DNA from: Gordius sp. MW1
Lineage: Eukaryota > Nematomorpha > Gordioida > Gordea > Gordiidae
Direction of reading: 5' to 3'
DNA length: 64,000 nucleotides
NCBI GenBank assembly: GCA_964036665.1
Contig: OZ038527.1
Coordinates: forward strand, 19,118,221-19,182,220
Shown: positions 1-8,954 of the stretch, piece after piece
Layout of the letters: every line of letters starts with the position of its first letter
How positions within the stretch are numbered: the stretch's first letter is position 1
Position numbers and translations under genes: made by a program
Notes under the pieces: model-generated
The model's database searches: none
Told to the model about the DNA's origin: nothing
Seen by the model: the letters and a program-made list of their open reading frames with translations, nothing else

Positions 1-143
1 TAACAACAAACCAACAGGAAAAGTTAAATGCAGGCTCTGTAATGCTTATCATTTTATTGTATTATAATATATATCTAATATGAAAATAAATATATTTATA
101 CATTGTAAAGTGTGTGAATTAAATTTAGTAAGAATAAATATTT

Positions 144-256
144 AAGATGGGCTGGGCTTAAAAAAAGTTTGTGAGCATGGACTGGGTTGGGCTGGGTCGA
201 CCTGAACATGGGTTGGGCTCGGTCGGCAAAAACCGGCCCATGCAGGACTCTATAAA
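144..256. mobile_element. Fragment of a GGGCTGGG-rich hAT-like element (A)
   Basis: A GC-rich patch in an AT-rich setting, with repeated GGGCTGGG and GGTTGGGCT, ending in CCCATGCAGGACTCTA. This resembles the right terminus of the hAT-like element at 20,567-22,942 (CCCATGCAGGGCTCTA). The left end is not recognisable. The counterpart in B is about 38,160-38,272. Confidence 0.4.
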
Positions 257-258
257 GC

Positions 259-697
259 CAGAGACCAGATTTGCCCGGCCCGCTGCCCGAACCTGCCCGC
301 CCGGCCCACGGGCCGGGCCCTAAATTTTAACTTTCGGGCGGGCACCATAACATGATTCGGGCAATTCGGGCTCAATTTTGTTTTTAAAATAATTTATTAT
401 ATTGTTTTTGTGTATATTTTGCCACTTTTTTAATTAATTTCATAATGTTTGTTAATCCTAGTTCTAATTTAAAAAAAAATCAAAAATTAAGATAAAATTT
501 TTAAAAAATATAACGACATTAGTGCTAAAAATTTTAAAACACACCATTTCGGGCCGGGCAGTTCGGGCAGCTGGGATGATTCGGGCATTGCCGGGCGGAC
601 ACATAGAAGGGTTCGGGCGGGCTCGGGCGGGTAGATTAATTATAAAATCGGGCCGGGCCGGGTTCGGGCAGAAAAATTCTAACAAATCCGACCTCTA
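259..697. mobile_element. CGGGCC-rich hAT-like non-autonomous element (A)
   Basis: Starts CAGAGACCAGATTTGCCCGG and ends with the related inverted motif AACAAATCCGACCTCT, with repeats of CGGGC, GGGCCGGGC and TTCGGGC at both ends and an AT-rich middle. It is the same family as the element at 7,961-8,786, whose 8-bp target duplication is clear. Here the target duplication is not clean. No coding sequence. The short reading frames across it are by-products of the GC-rich ends. Confidence 0.6.
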
Positions 698-1395
698 CTA
701 TTATAAACTACACCCTATTTTTCATAAAAAAATTACATGGGACAAAAAAGGGACGCATATAAATTTCAACTATTTAAGTTGCCTGCCTACTCCCCAATAG
801 CTTCATTCGTCAAAGTTTCAGAAAATTGTCTGCAAGATTTACGAGGCGCCATGACATTTCATTTTTTTTAAATCTTTTTCCCCTTAAAGTTTACGTAATA
901 TTAAAGTCATCAAGCGAGAGTGAGTTTACATTTTTATTTTTATTATATGAAATTTAAATCGGGTTCTTTTATATATCGGGCATACAGTGAGTGATTCTTG
1001 AACTAATTCTATACGCGTAAGAATTTTATGTGTTAATGACATTATCATTAAATATTAATTTTTGTATGATAAAAGATGAGGATAAATTAATTTAATATAA
1101 TATTCAACCGAAATGCCACATTTTTTTAATCAGCACAGCATTATGTATAACGCAAGTTTATTAATTTAACCTTATAGATTGCAGATGACATCTTTCTAAG
1201 AAATTACAAACCGATACTTTATTTAATTCCAATTTAAAACTAAACCTTGCCCATGTATTTTATACTAATTAATTCGTACCCTGTAACCGTGTTATTTATT
1301 TAACTAATGCTTCATTTTTTATTCTTTTTATTTTCTCACAACTTAAATATAATATTAAATGCTAAGCAATTTATTTTTTTATTTGTTATATATAT
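698..1395. other. Spacer shared by copies A, B and C
   Basis: AT-rich sequence without a recognisable gene. It is found in B (38,673-39,370) and, diverged, in C (27,510-28,170). This makes it part of the original unit rather than an insertion. No conserved reading frame across the three copies was seen. Confidence 0.6.
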
Positions 1396-1403
1396 TTATG
1401 TAG

Positions 1404-1490
1404 CATGGGCGTAGCCAGCTTTTGGATTAGAGGGGGGGGGGCGAATGGGTTTTATGTTAGGGGGGGTGGCGCCCCCTGGCTACGTCTATG
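1404..1490. mobile_element. GGGCGTAGCC MITE, internally deleted (A)
   Basis: Begins CATGGGCGTAGCCAGC and ends TGGCTACGTCTATG, with the 8-bp duplication TTATGTAG at 1,396-1,403 and 1,491-1,498. The same insertion in B (39,375-39,543) is about 80 bp longer, so the A copy has lost its middle after the duplication. Confidence 0.8.
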
Positions 1491-1495
1491 TTATG

Positions 1496-1935
1496 TAGCC
1501 TTTATTTATCTTAATTTTGCTTGATTTGTTAATTACAATTATTTTATCGTGTCGAAAAATGATATTTTTTAAACCCCGTTTGTTGAACTAAATATATTTA
1601 ATATGGTGAAACATAAGACTTAATCATATATTGATTTATTTGACAACATATTCATTAAAAAAGTGGTTTTTCCGACTATTAGGGTTAAATAAGAATAAAG
1701 TATAAATTACGGTAGAAACAACAATGCCGCCAAATATTTTTAAAAAATAATATATGAAGTAAATGCCATTTGCAAAACAGGCCTAGACATTGTAAATACG
1801 CAAAGTGGCGATAATATTTTCAAAGCTAATAAATGTTGGTGCAACCAAACAAACCATGCGAGGCAAGATTATCCTAAGGGGGGGGGGAGGGTGTTTGATT
1901 TTTTTTTTAAATTTTTTTATAAATAAGGATGAGAG
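1496..1935. other. Spacer shared by A, B and C
   Basis: AT-rich with a G-run at about 1,879. It matches C 28,560-28,980 and B 39,545-40,145 (B has an extra 0.17 kb insertion). No gene seen. Confidence 0.55.
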
Positions 1936-3086
1936 ATGAATTTTTGGCACACCCGGGCTGGCAACATAAAAGGATTTTAGCAATTCGGGCATATTAAGAT
2001 TTTATTTTATGTAGTTTATTATTTTGTTTTTGTGTATTATTAGGCCACCTCTATATTTAATTGTGTAATAATAATTATTATTAATCGTATTTCTTGTGTA
2101 AAAAACTGAGGAAATTTATATATTTTTGAAAATATAAATAAATAATGCTAAAAATTTAAATAATCATTATTAACCCTCCAATGTACTTATGGGGTCTAAG
2201 AAACCCCACGAAAGTTATAATTTAATACCACTTAAAGAGTTTTAGATTTAGAGATTTGGTTTTTTAGAGTTTTCATAATTATGCAAAAGCTACATTTCCT
2301 GAAAATTTCATAGGATTTGCCTCAATACTTTTGGAGATATAAGCGTTTGGATTTGGAATCATATAAACCCCATATGGTCAATTAAGAAAGTTTTTTTTTA
2401 TTTTTTATCAAATTTTTTTTTATTTTTTACTTAAAAATAGTAATTTAAGCATGTGTATAACATTTGGATCAATATTGCTAGTTATATTTGTTTATAGAAA
2501 ACAAAATTTTCGTGCAATAGGTGTCAAAACTCTCTGTCTGTGTTGATCACACTATAATATTTTGCGAAAATTGCAGCGAAAAATGCGAAAAAATGACCAT
2601 TTTTTAGAGTCTTCTATTTTTTTACTATATAATCATTTTATCATAATGCATGTTTTTTATATTATTCAAACCTTCTTTTAATAAAAAAACATTTGATTTT
2701 TATATTTCTATTAACAGTTTGGTCTCCATTACAAAAATGAAACATGCCATTTTAATTTTTATTCATTTTCTTTGTGTTTGGTAAATTGCATATAATTTAG
2801 AATTACTATTTATAATTTAATTATTTTTTTTACAAACCTATAAGAGGCTTTAATAAACTTATATTTAAAATTTGAGAAGTGTTACTCTATTGGTTTTAAA
2901 ATATGATCATTTTAAGAATGGGGTTTTATAAACCCCATAAGTCACTTCAGGGTTGGGATTTCTATAAGTAAATTGGATGGTTAAGGGCTAGGGCAGAGGG
3001 TTTAAGTGGGCCAGGTTTGGCTATTAGTTATAAATTCGAACCGGGACGGGTTCGGGCAGAAAATTTTAACAAATCTGACCTCGAAA
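1936..3086. mobile_element. CGGG-rich element split by a piggyBac-like insertion (A)
   Basis: The left part has CACCCGGGCTGG and AATTCGGGC. The right part has GAACCGGGACGGGTTCGGG and ends AACAAATCTGACCTC, the same right terminus as the other CGGGCC-rich elements. The two parts are separated by the TTAA-flanked element at 2,174-2,980. No coding capacity. The B counterpart is about 40,150-41,308. Confidence 0.5.
2174..2980. mobile_element. piggyBac-like non-autonomous element, family 1 (A)
   Basis: Flanked by TTAA at 2,170-2,173 and 2,981-2,984. Terminal inverted repeats read CCCTCCAATGTACTTAT on the left and CCATCCAATTTACTTAT on the right. Just inside each end is a small palindrome: TGGGGTC..AACCCCA on the left and TGGGGTTTTATAAACCCCA on the right. 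TTAA target and CCCTCC-type ends are typical of the piggyBac superfamily. About 0.8 kb, AT-rich, no transposase frame seen. Confidence 0.75.
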
Positions 3087-3885
3087 AATATAAATTCTGT
3101 AAATACAAAACAATATAAAAAAAGTTTAATACTTCTTTTACCAGCGATTTTTTATTTAAAATTACCCTACAGGTACTAGTGTAACCTGTAGGTGACGCAA
3201 CTTTAATACCACTTTTCTCAAAACCTACTAAAGATAAAAACATTTTTTAAATTATTTTGAAATTTTGGATTGGGATAAATCATCTGATGCAATTTTATTA
3301 ATCCATCTTCATTGGCTCTTGAATGATAATCGTTCAAAAATCGTAAAAATCGCAATTCTGACCTGCCTTCTTTTATTCAATAACTAGCTGACCCGGCAAA
3401 CCTTTTTTTGCAATATACATTATTGCTAAAAAATATCGTCTGTTATAATTTAAGAAGTGGGCTTAGGAAAGTTAGAGTATAAGTAGAAATATGTACTATC
3501 TATTTATAGGATTAATTTAATATGATTATAAATAAATATTAGACTTATACATTTTATATATTGGAATGGGGCACGAATTTTATCACGTCATGGATTTTAT
3601 GAACCTACTATTTTTAGTATATATATAATAAGACAAACCAAATGCAAATTCTGTTTTAGTCATCAAATCCGACTAAATTAAATGTTTTTTAAAAAATTGC
3701 TGATTAATGCTGTTACTTATTATACAATAATACCATTATTTTATTTTTCTAGTTAGCCGATTTATTTGAAATACAATTTTCTTCAATATAATAAAATAAT
3801 TAATTAAAGGATGGATAATTATTAAAACGTGATAATAATGGCAAAAATTGCATAATTTAAATTTTTTTATACAACTGAAACATTT
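3087..3885. other. Spacer, with pre-insertion sites for two B-specific insertions
   Basis: No gene recognised. It contains the uninterrupted site GCTGACCCGGCAAACC (about 3,390) that in B is split by the foldback element. It also contains the uninterrupted 19-bp site at 3,623-3,641 that in B is duplicated around the RTE LINE. A 71-codon minus-strand frame near 3,028-3,243 shows no known motif. Confidence 0.6.
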
Positions 3886-3889
3886 TTAG

Positions 3890-5078
3890 AGCATTTCTCC
3901 TACTTCATTGACTTTGACTCCATATCCCACACCCTGGACTGGAGCGTCTCACTCCCCACCAAGCTTTCTTTCTCCTTAAAAACTTCCTCCTTATACCCAA
4001 AATTATCTATGCATTACGTGCTTCGCCCGTCTTCCTAACCGTTAACCTACTCCACGCGATGAAAAAAAAATCTAATTGCTAATTGAAAGGTGCCTAAACC
4101 TTAAATTTAGCCCTCTCCAATGGCTCCAAGCCACCCTTTCCTCCAAGAGTGGTGGTATAGGCATCTGACCTCCCCCCCCCCATTTACTTTCACTAGCAGG
4201 GTTCATCTCATCCCGTTTATCAACGGATGAGTTAATCAAGCAAATTACTCAAACCAAGACCCGCACCTCGACAGCGCCCTTCAGGCGTGGGAAGACCTCA
4301 AACTTGATTCCGCAACTCACCCAACTGGAACCACCCAAAAGGAATGGGATTTACCACTGATAGCACGTTCCGTAGCTTACCTCTCTTCGAACAACCTATC
4401 TTTGGGCAATCTCCACCTCAATTGGGCATCCTCGGGGGGTTACGAATAACTCGAGGCCCTACCAAGCCAAAACCTATGGTTACACTTGTCGGGCGAGGAA
4501 CTTTGTATAGCTGTAGGCCTTCGCCTCGGCTGCGACATTGTGTCCCCATTCAACTGCGATCTCTGTCGCCATCCCGTTCTAGCAAACGGCCATCATCCTC
4601 TTCACTGCCAATACAGCAAGGGGCGGCATCCCCGCCATGCCACAATGAATAAAATAATCGGACAATCTTTGAAGAAACCCTCCCAATTCAATGGAACCCA
4701 CTGGCCTAAGTTCCACTGACGGTAAAAGCCCGACGGTGTAACAATCATCCCGTGGGCTTGTGGCCTAAACGTCTGCTGGGACTTCACTACAGTGGATATA
4801 TTTGCCAAATCTAACGCCTCTCCCGACCTTCTCTCTTCTACTGAGAGAAAAAAAGTGGAAAAATAAAAATACCTGAGCAATATTATTTTTGTATCAGTAG
4901 TAGCCACGACCCTCGGTAATTTAGGTCCCGAGGGCAGCCAATTCCTTACGCAAATAGCAAAATTAATAACCTCCATCACACACGATCTCAAAGAATTTTT
5001 CTACATCAAGCAGAAAATCACCATGGAAATTGTAAAATCTAATACAATCCCAATCCATGGCTCGATGCTAGCTCATTA
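3890..5078 (+). mobile_element. 3' fragment of a REL-endonuclease-type LINE (A)
   Basis: Conceptual pieces on the + strand show the C-terminal end of a non-LTR retrotransposon ORF. A stretch containing EWDLPLIARSVAYLS is followed by a zinc knuckle in CX2CX8HX4C spacing (CDLCRHPVLANGHHPLHC, about 4,540-4,610). Then come RHATMN, a KPDG motif (about 4,722) and WDFTTVDIFAKS 15 residues further on. A CCHC knuckle followed by RHN-like and KPD..D motifs is the signature of the restriction-like endonuclease of R2/R4/NeSL-type LINEs; I infer that class from motif order. Reverse transcriptase is absent. Several stops and frame changes break it, so it is a 5'-truncated dead copy. Confidence 0.65.
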
Positions 5079-5500
5079 ATTTATTATATTTTAGCATACT
5101 ACATACTTAATTATTTGGAAATAAACTACAATCGTTATGTAATTAATATACTATAATAAAAATATCTAAAATTTTAATTTGATAGTTCGTTAAACCCCAA
5201 TAATTTTGACCGTATACTGTAACATTTTTATTATACTTTTAAATATCTAATCGAGAAAACTTCAACCATGTATGACGTCATTATTGTATATGATGCTATA
5301 AATGAAACTGGCCGGGAAATGTCCGATATTTTTAAAATTAAAAGGAATTTTAGGATTCTGCAAAAGCTATTTTACCCCTGGCCGCCCTTGGAACCTACGG
5401 GTAAAGTTTCGAGCGATTCGGGCCGGTAGTTTCAGAATTTAGCCCTTACTACACACATACATACACTTAACTTTATATATATAGATGAGAACAAATTATT
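5079..5500. other. Spacer with ACAT/TATA microsatellite
   Basis: AT-rich tail after the LINE fragment. It includes a short GC-richer patch (about 5,375-5,450) ending in CATACATACAC and TATATATATAG tracts, as is common at the 3' ends of invertebrate repeats. No gene seen. Same in B (48,385-48,800). Confidence 0.45.
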
Positions 5501-6312
5501 GTGCTCAGTTTTTAATTTAATTTTTGCTGAGTAGAATAATCAATTGCTCAGTAGAATAATTAAATGCTCAGTATAATATTCAAATGCTAAGTAAATAATT
5601 TAATGTTCAGTGATTTAATTATTTGCTCAGTAATTAATTCATTTGTTCAGTTATTATTTCTATGCTGCTCAGTAAATCTTTGCTCAGTAACTGCTTATTT
5701 TTTACCCTCTTCCTCACTAGGGGGAAGGGGTGGGGGGGGGGGGGGGGGGGTGATTTGCCTCCCCCCTTATTTTTTTGCTCTCTTTCTCACCAAAGGGGAG
5801 AGGGGGGGGGGGGGGTGATTTGACCCCCCACCTTATTTTTTAGCCGGTTCCTCACAAGGGAGGGGGAGGGGGTGATTTGACCCCCCCCCCTATTTTTTAT
5901 TCCCTCCCCAAAGGTGAGAAAAAGGGTAAAAAAGAGGGGGGGAAGGCAAATTGCCCCCCTTCCCCCTGGTTAGAAAGAGGGTAAAAAATAAGGGGGGAGC
6001 AAATCACCCCCCTCCTCTCTGGTGAGAAAGAGGGTAAAAAATAAGGGGGGGAGACCAGGACAAAAAAGGGAGGCGGGCAAAGTTCTAAATTTATTTAAAA
6101 AAATTGTGTCCCAATTAAAATATTATTAATAAAATATCGCAAAATAAATTAATATCACAAATTATGAATTTATATTACTGAGCATTTTTTAATTTAAAGC
6201 TGAGCATTTTAAAGTTAATTTACTGAGCAATTTTGAATTTTTAACTGGGCAATGTAATAAAATACTGAGCACATTTTACTGAGCATTTCTTAATTTATAA
6301 CTGAGCATTTAA
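5501..6312. mobile_element. Foldback element with GCTCAGT arms and G/C minisatellite core (A)
   Basis: The left arm (5,501-5,700) carries about nine GCTCAGT/TTCAGT heptamers spaced about 17-25 bp apart. The right arm (6,176-6,312) carries the same motif inverted (ACTGAGCA) six or seven times. Between them (5,700-6,060) lies a G/C-rich core. Forward units of the type TTTCTCACCAGGGG..GTGATTTGCCCCCC are followed by the inverted units (GGTGAGAAAGAGGGTAAAAA). The whole is a large imperfect palindrome, structurally like a Foldback transposon. Terminal duplication not identified. The B counterpart is 48,805-49,625. Confidence 0.65.
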
Positions 6313-6496
6313 ATAACATCCTTCAATAATTATGTACACTCACCAATAAGTTTTTTCACCTTAATTTACATATTTAAAATCTGTATTATTTTTCCAACAT
6401 TTTGATAGTAATTTGAAATTCATATGAGTGCTTTAAAGATTTTAAAATTTGCCTTACACCTACAGGTTACATTGGACAGAGCTTATATGCCTAGCG

Positions 6497-7134
6497 CAGT
6501 GGCGTACACAAGAAGGTGGTTTTGGGGTTCAACCCCCCCCCCCCGCCGATTTGGGAAAAAATATTTTTTATTTTCTAATATCGCATTATATAATAAATAT
6601 TATGAAATAAGTGTTACTTAATTATCTATGTTTTCCAGAATTTTACTTGTGGTTATAAAACGTAAGCATTTTATATGAATTTCTCGATCAATTTGAATAA
6701 AAGAAAAGCCACAATATTTAAATTTTGTGTCAAAAAAGTTAATCATGTAGAACAAAAACCTGCTGCTGGTAAGATTTTTAAATGATTATAGTTAGATAAT
6801 AATTTTAGATTTAGTTCATGTGGAACAAGGACCTGCTGTTTAAAATCTAAATTTGGCTGGACAAACTCACATGGATGCTACATTATGTATATCCATAGCC
6901 AGGTTTTGGATTAGGGGAAGGGGCGAAACGTTTAAAAGTTCAATTAGAGGGGGAGGGGGGGAAACATAATTTTTTTTTAATTTTTAAGGTACTTGCATTG
7001 AACATTTTTTTTGTTATTTAGGGGGCGGCCCCCCTGGCGCCCATGTGTAGATTTTTAATCAAATTGCATAAAAAAATTTTCTTATAAATTTTTTCGATGG
7101 GTCCCCAAAAAATAAAATCCTGCGTTCGCCCCTG
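6497..7134. mobile_element. hAT-like MITE with CAGTGGCGTAC ends (A)
   Basis: Begins CAGTGGCGTACACAAG and ends CTGCGTTCGCCCCTG. It is flanked by 8-bp duplications GCCTAGCG (6,489-6,496) and GCCTATCG (7,135-7,142). CAG-starting inverted repeats and an 8-bp target duplication fit the hAT superfamily. It carries a nested GGGCGTAGCC-type MITE at 6,893-7,045. The B copy (49,810-50,452) has GCCTAGCG/GCCTACCG. Confidence 0.75.
6893..7045. mobile_element. GGGCGTAGCC MITE, degenerate, nested (A)
   Basis: Starts CCATAGCCAGGTTTTGGATT and ends CCTGGCGCCCATG. It contains the internal family signature GGCGAAACGTTTAAAAG and G-runs. It lies inside the hAT-like element at 6,497. B counterpart 50,212-50,365. 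Confidence 0.65.
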
Positions 7135-7142
7135 GCCTATCG

Positions 7143-7368
7143 TAACCCTTTTAATGATTTATAAAACTATGAATCTATTTATGATTTCTTACTTATTTTT
7201 CAGTCAAAAATGGCGGAAAGATCATCAACTTGTGCTAACCATTTTAACAAAAATAGCCATTAAATTTTTTTCAATTATAGTTATTAGAGCCAAGTCACGA
7301 GTTAACGCACCTTCAATAAGAAAGAGAAAGATCAGCTTACTTCCTAATAATTTTAAACGACAATAATA
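7143..7368 (+). other. Possible terminal exon or chance frame
   Basis: An open frame reading ...SYLFFSQKWRKDHQLVLT... and ending RKRKISLLPNNFKRQ is kept open in both A (stop near 7,366) and B (50,491-50,688), with several substitutions. A polypyrimidine stretch ending TTTTTCAG precedes TCAAAAATGG at about 7,204, like a 3' splice site. No family is recognised, no upstream exon could be found, and C keeps only scraps near 29,080. It could be a terminal exon or a chance frame. Confidence 0.2.
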
Positions 7369-7487
7369 AATTATCATTTTTGATAAAAATTCATTTTATT
7401 AATTATACCCTAACTTAGGAACCTTATGAATTATAAAAAAAGTTTTTTATACAAATAGATAATTTTAAACAACGTCAACTTGTTTTT

Positions 7488-7660
7488 ACTAGTGCGAGGC
7501 TGATGCGTCGCAATTTTTGGGTTTTATCTGAGGACTGAGTGCGGGCCAAAAATTATATTTGTGTGGGTATGGGCCGAGCCTGAACCCTAAAATTCGGCCC
7601 AGGTCATCTAAGTATAGACGAGAGTTAGTATACTCTAAAACTAGTTATCCAGATCATTAT
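7488..7660. repeat. CGGGCC-type repeat fragment (A)
   Basis: GC-richer patch with GTGCGGGCC, GGGCCGAGCCTGAACCC and CGGCCCAGG. It is present in B (50,815-50,970) and in C (29,235-29,370), so it predates the triplication. It looks like a decayed relative of the CGGGCC-rich elements. Confidence 0.4.
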
Positions 7661-7817
7661 CTTATTATAAACATCATATTTAGATTATTGCTATAATTAC
7701 ATATTGTAATATTGTAAACACATAAATTTGATATGATTTTAAAACTTCTAATGCTAAATTTTTTTTCTCACAAAATATTTATTATTTCAAAATAGTATTC
7801 AAAATTTAATAAACATG

Positions 7818-8827
7818 CATGGGCCTAGCTAGGTTTTGGATTAGGGAAGGGGCAAAACGTTTAAAAGTTCAATTAGAGGGGGGCAAAACATAATTTTTTT
7901 TAATTTTTCCAAGTTTTTGCATTGTATTTTTTTTTGTAAATTAGGGGGGGGGGCAGCTACCAGAGATCAGATTGCCCGGCCCGGCCCGCTGCCCGAACAG
8001 GCCCGGCCCGGCCCGCTGCCCGAACAGGCCCGGCCCGGCCCGTGGGCCGGGTCGGGCTGGGCAACTGTCCTAAATTTTTATTTTCGGGCGGGCACGAAGA
8101 AGAAAGGATTCGGGCAATTCGGGCTTAATGAGTTTTTAGATACTGAATTTTTTTGTTACTTTTCATTAAATTGCATATGAAAATGCTAAAAAATCGCCAT
8201 CGGTCCCCAAGTTATTTTTACAATTTTTGCCAGAACCCCTTATTTCCATCAAGTCCCTAGCTAGGTTATGGAAAGGATTAAAATATTTATATTTATGCAG
8301 CCCTTTCATTGTTCGTAATTCGCATGTGCCGTCTATACATAGTACAAAATCGTCACGCCCAAATTGATACAACGCCTGAAAGTGTTAAATTTCATTCTAA
8401 TATCATTTAATTTTTTAACAGATGATTTAACAAGGCTTCTCCAATTCGCCTTTATTATTCCCTTATCACTCATCGCTATCGCTAAGCTCAAATATTTTAG
8501 ATAAAACAAATACTACGTTTTTTGACCAATTAGGATTAAAATTAAAGTACAAAAGTTTCATTTGAAAAAATCATTCGACTTTTAAATATTGAAAGAATTT
8601 TAGGTCGCAAAATTTTGGGCCTAACAGGTAAATTTAATATTTCGGGCCGGGCATTTCGGGCAGCATTAATGTTCCGGGCGGGCTCGGGCGGACACCAGAA
8701 GGGTTCGGGCGGGCTCGGGCGGGCAATGAGGTTAGAGAATTGAACCGGGCCGGGTTCGGGCAGAAAATTCCTAACAAATCTGACTGGCAGCTACCCCCCC
8801 CCTCTGCACCCCCTGGCTACGCCCATG
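7818..8827. mobile_element. GGGCGTAGCC MITE carrying a nested insertion (A)
   Basis: Begins CATGGGCCTAGCTAGG and ends CTGGCTACGCCCATG. It is flanked by a perfect 8-bp duplication TAAACATG (7,810-7,817 and 8,828-8,835). The B copy (51,138-51,315, same duplication) is uninterrupted and 178 bp long. In A an 826-bp element sits inside it at 7,961-8,786. Confidence 0.85.
7961..8786. mobile_element. CGGGCC-rich hAT-like element, A-specific insertion
   Basis: Begins CAGAGATCAGATTGCCCGG and ends AACAAATCTGACTG. It is flanked by a perfect 8-bp duplication GCAGCTAC (7,953-7,960 and 8,787-8,794). B holds the same site once (51,274-51,281), a clean pre-insertion allele. The ends are dense in CCCGG/CGGGC repeats, including a direct repeat of GCCCGGCCCG units at 7,974-8,050, around an AT-rich middle. 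An 8-bp duplication and CAG..CTG ends point to hAT. No transposase frame is recognised. Confidence 0.85.
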
Positions 8828-8954
8828 TAAACATGGCATGATTATTTTATCTACTATAAAATGTTATAATACACATATTAATATTTTATCAATTAAAATA
8901 TTTTAAATATTTCTATATTCGAAACTATATCAATTTTTTTAACTTTTAGCTAAA

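Noticed and set aside
1-255. Left boundary of the duplication at base 1
   Set aside because: Base 1 matches 38,016, which lies inside the right flank of the hAT element. The window edge, not a biological boundary, explains this, so the true unit start is unknown.
5501-5700. Regularly spaced GCTCAGT repeats as a CRISPR-like array
   Set aside because: Repeats are only 7 bp, spacers are AT-rich and related in composition, an inverted array follows, and the genome is eukaryotic.
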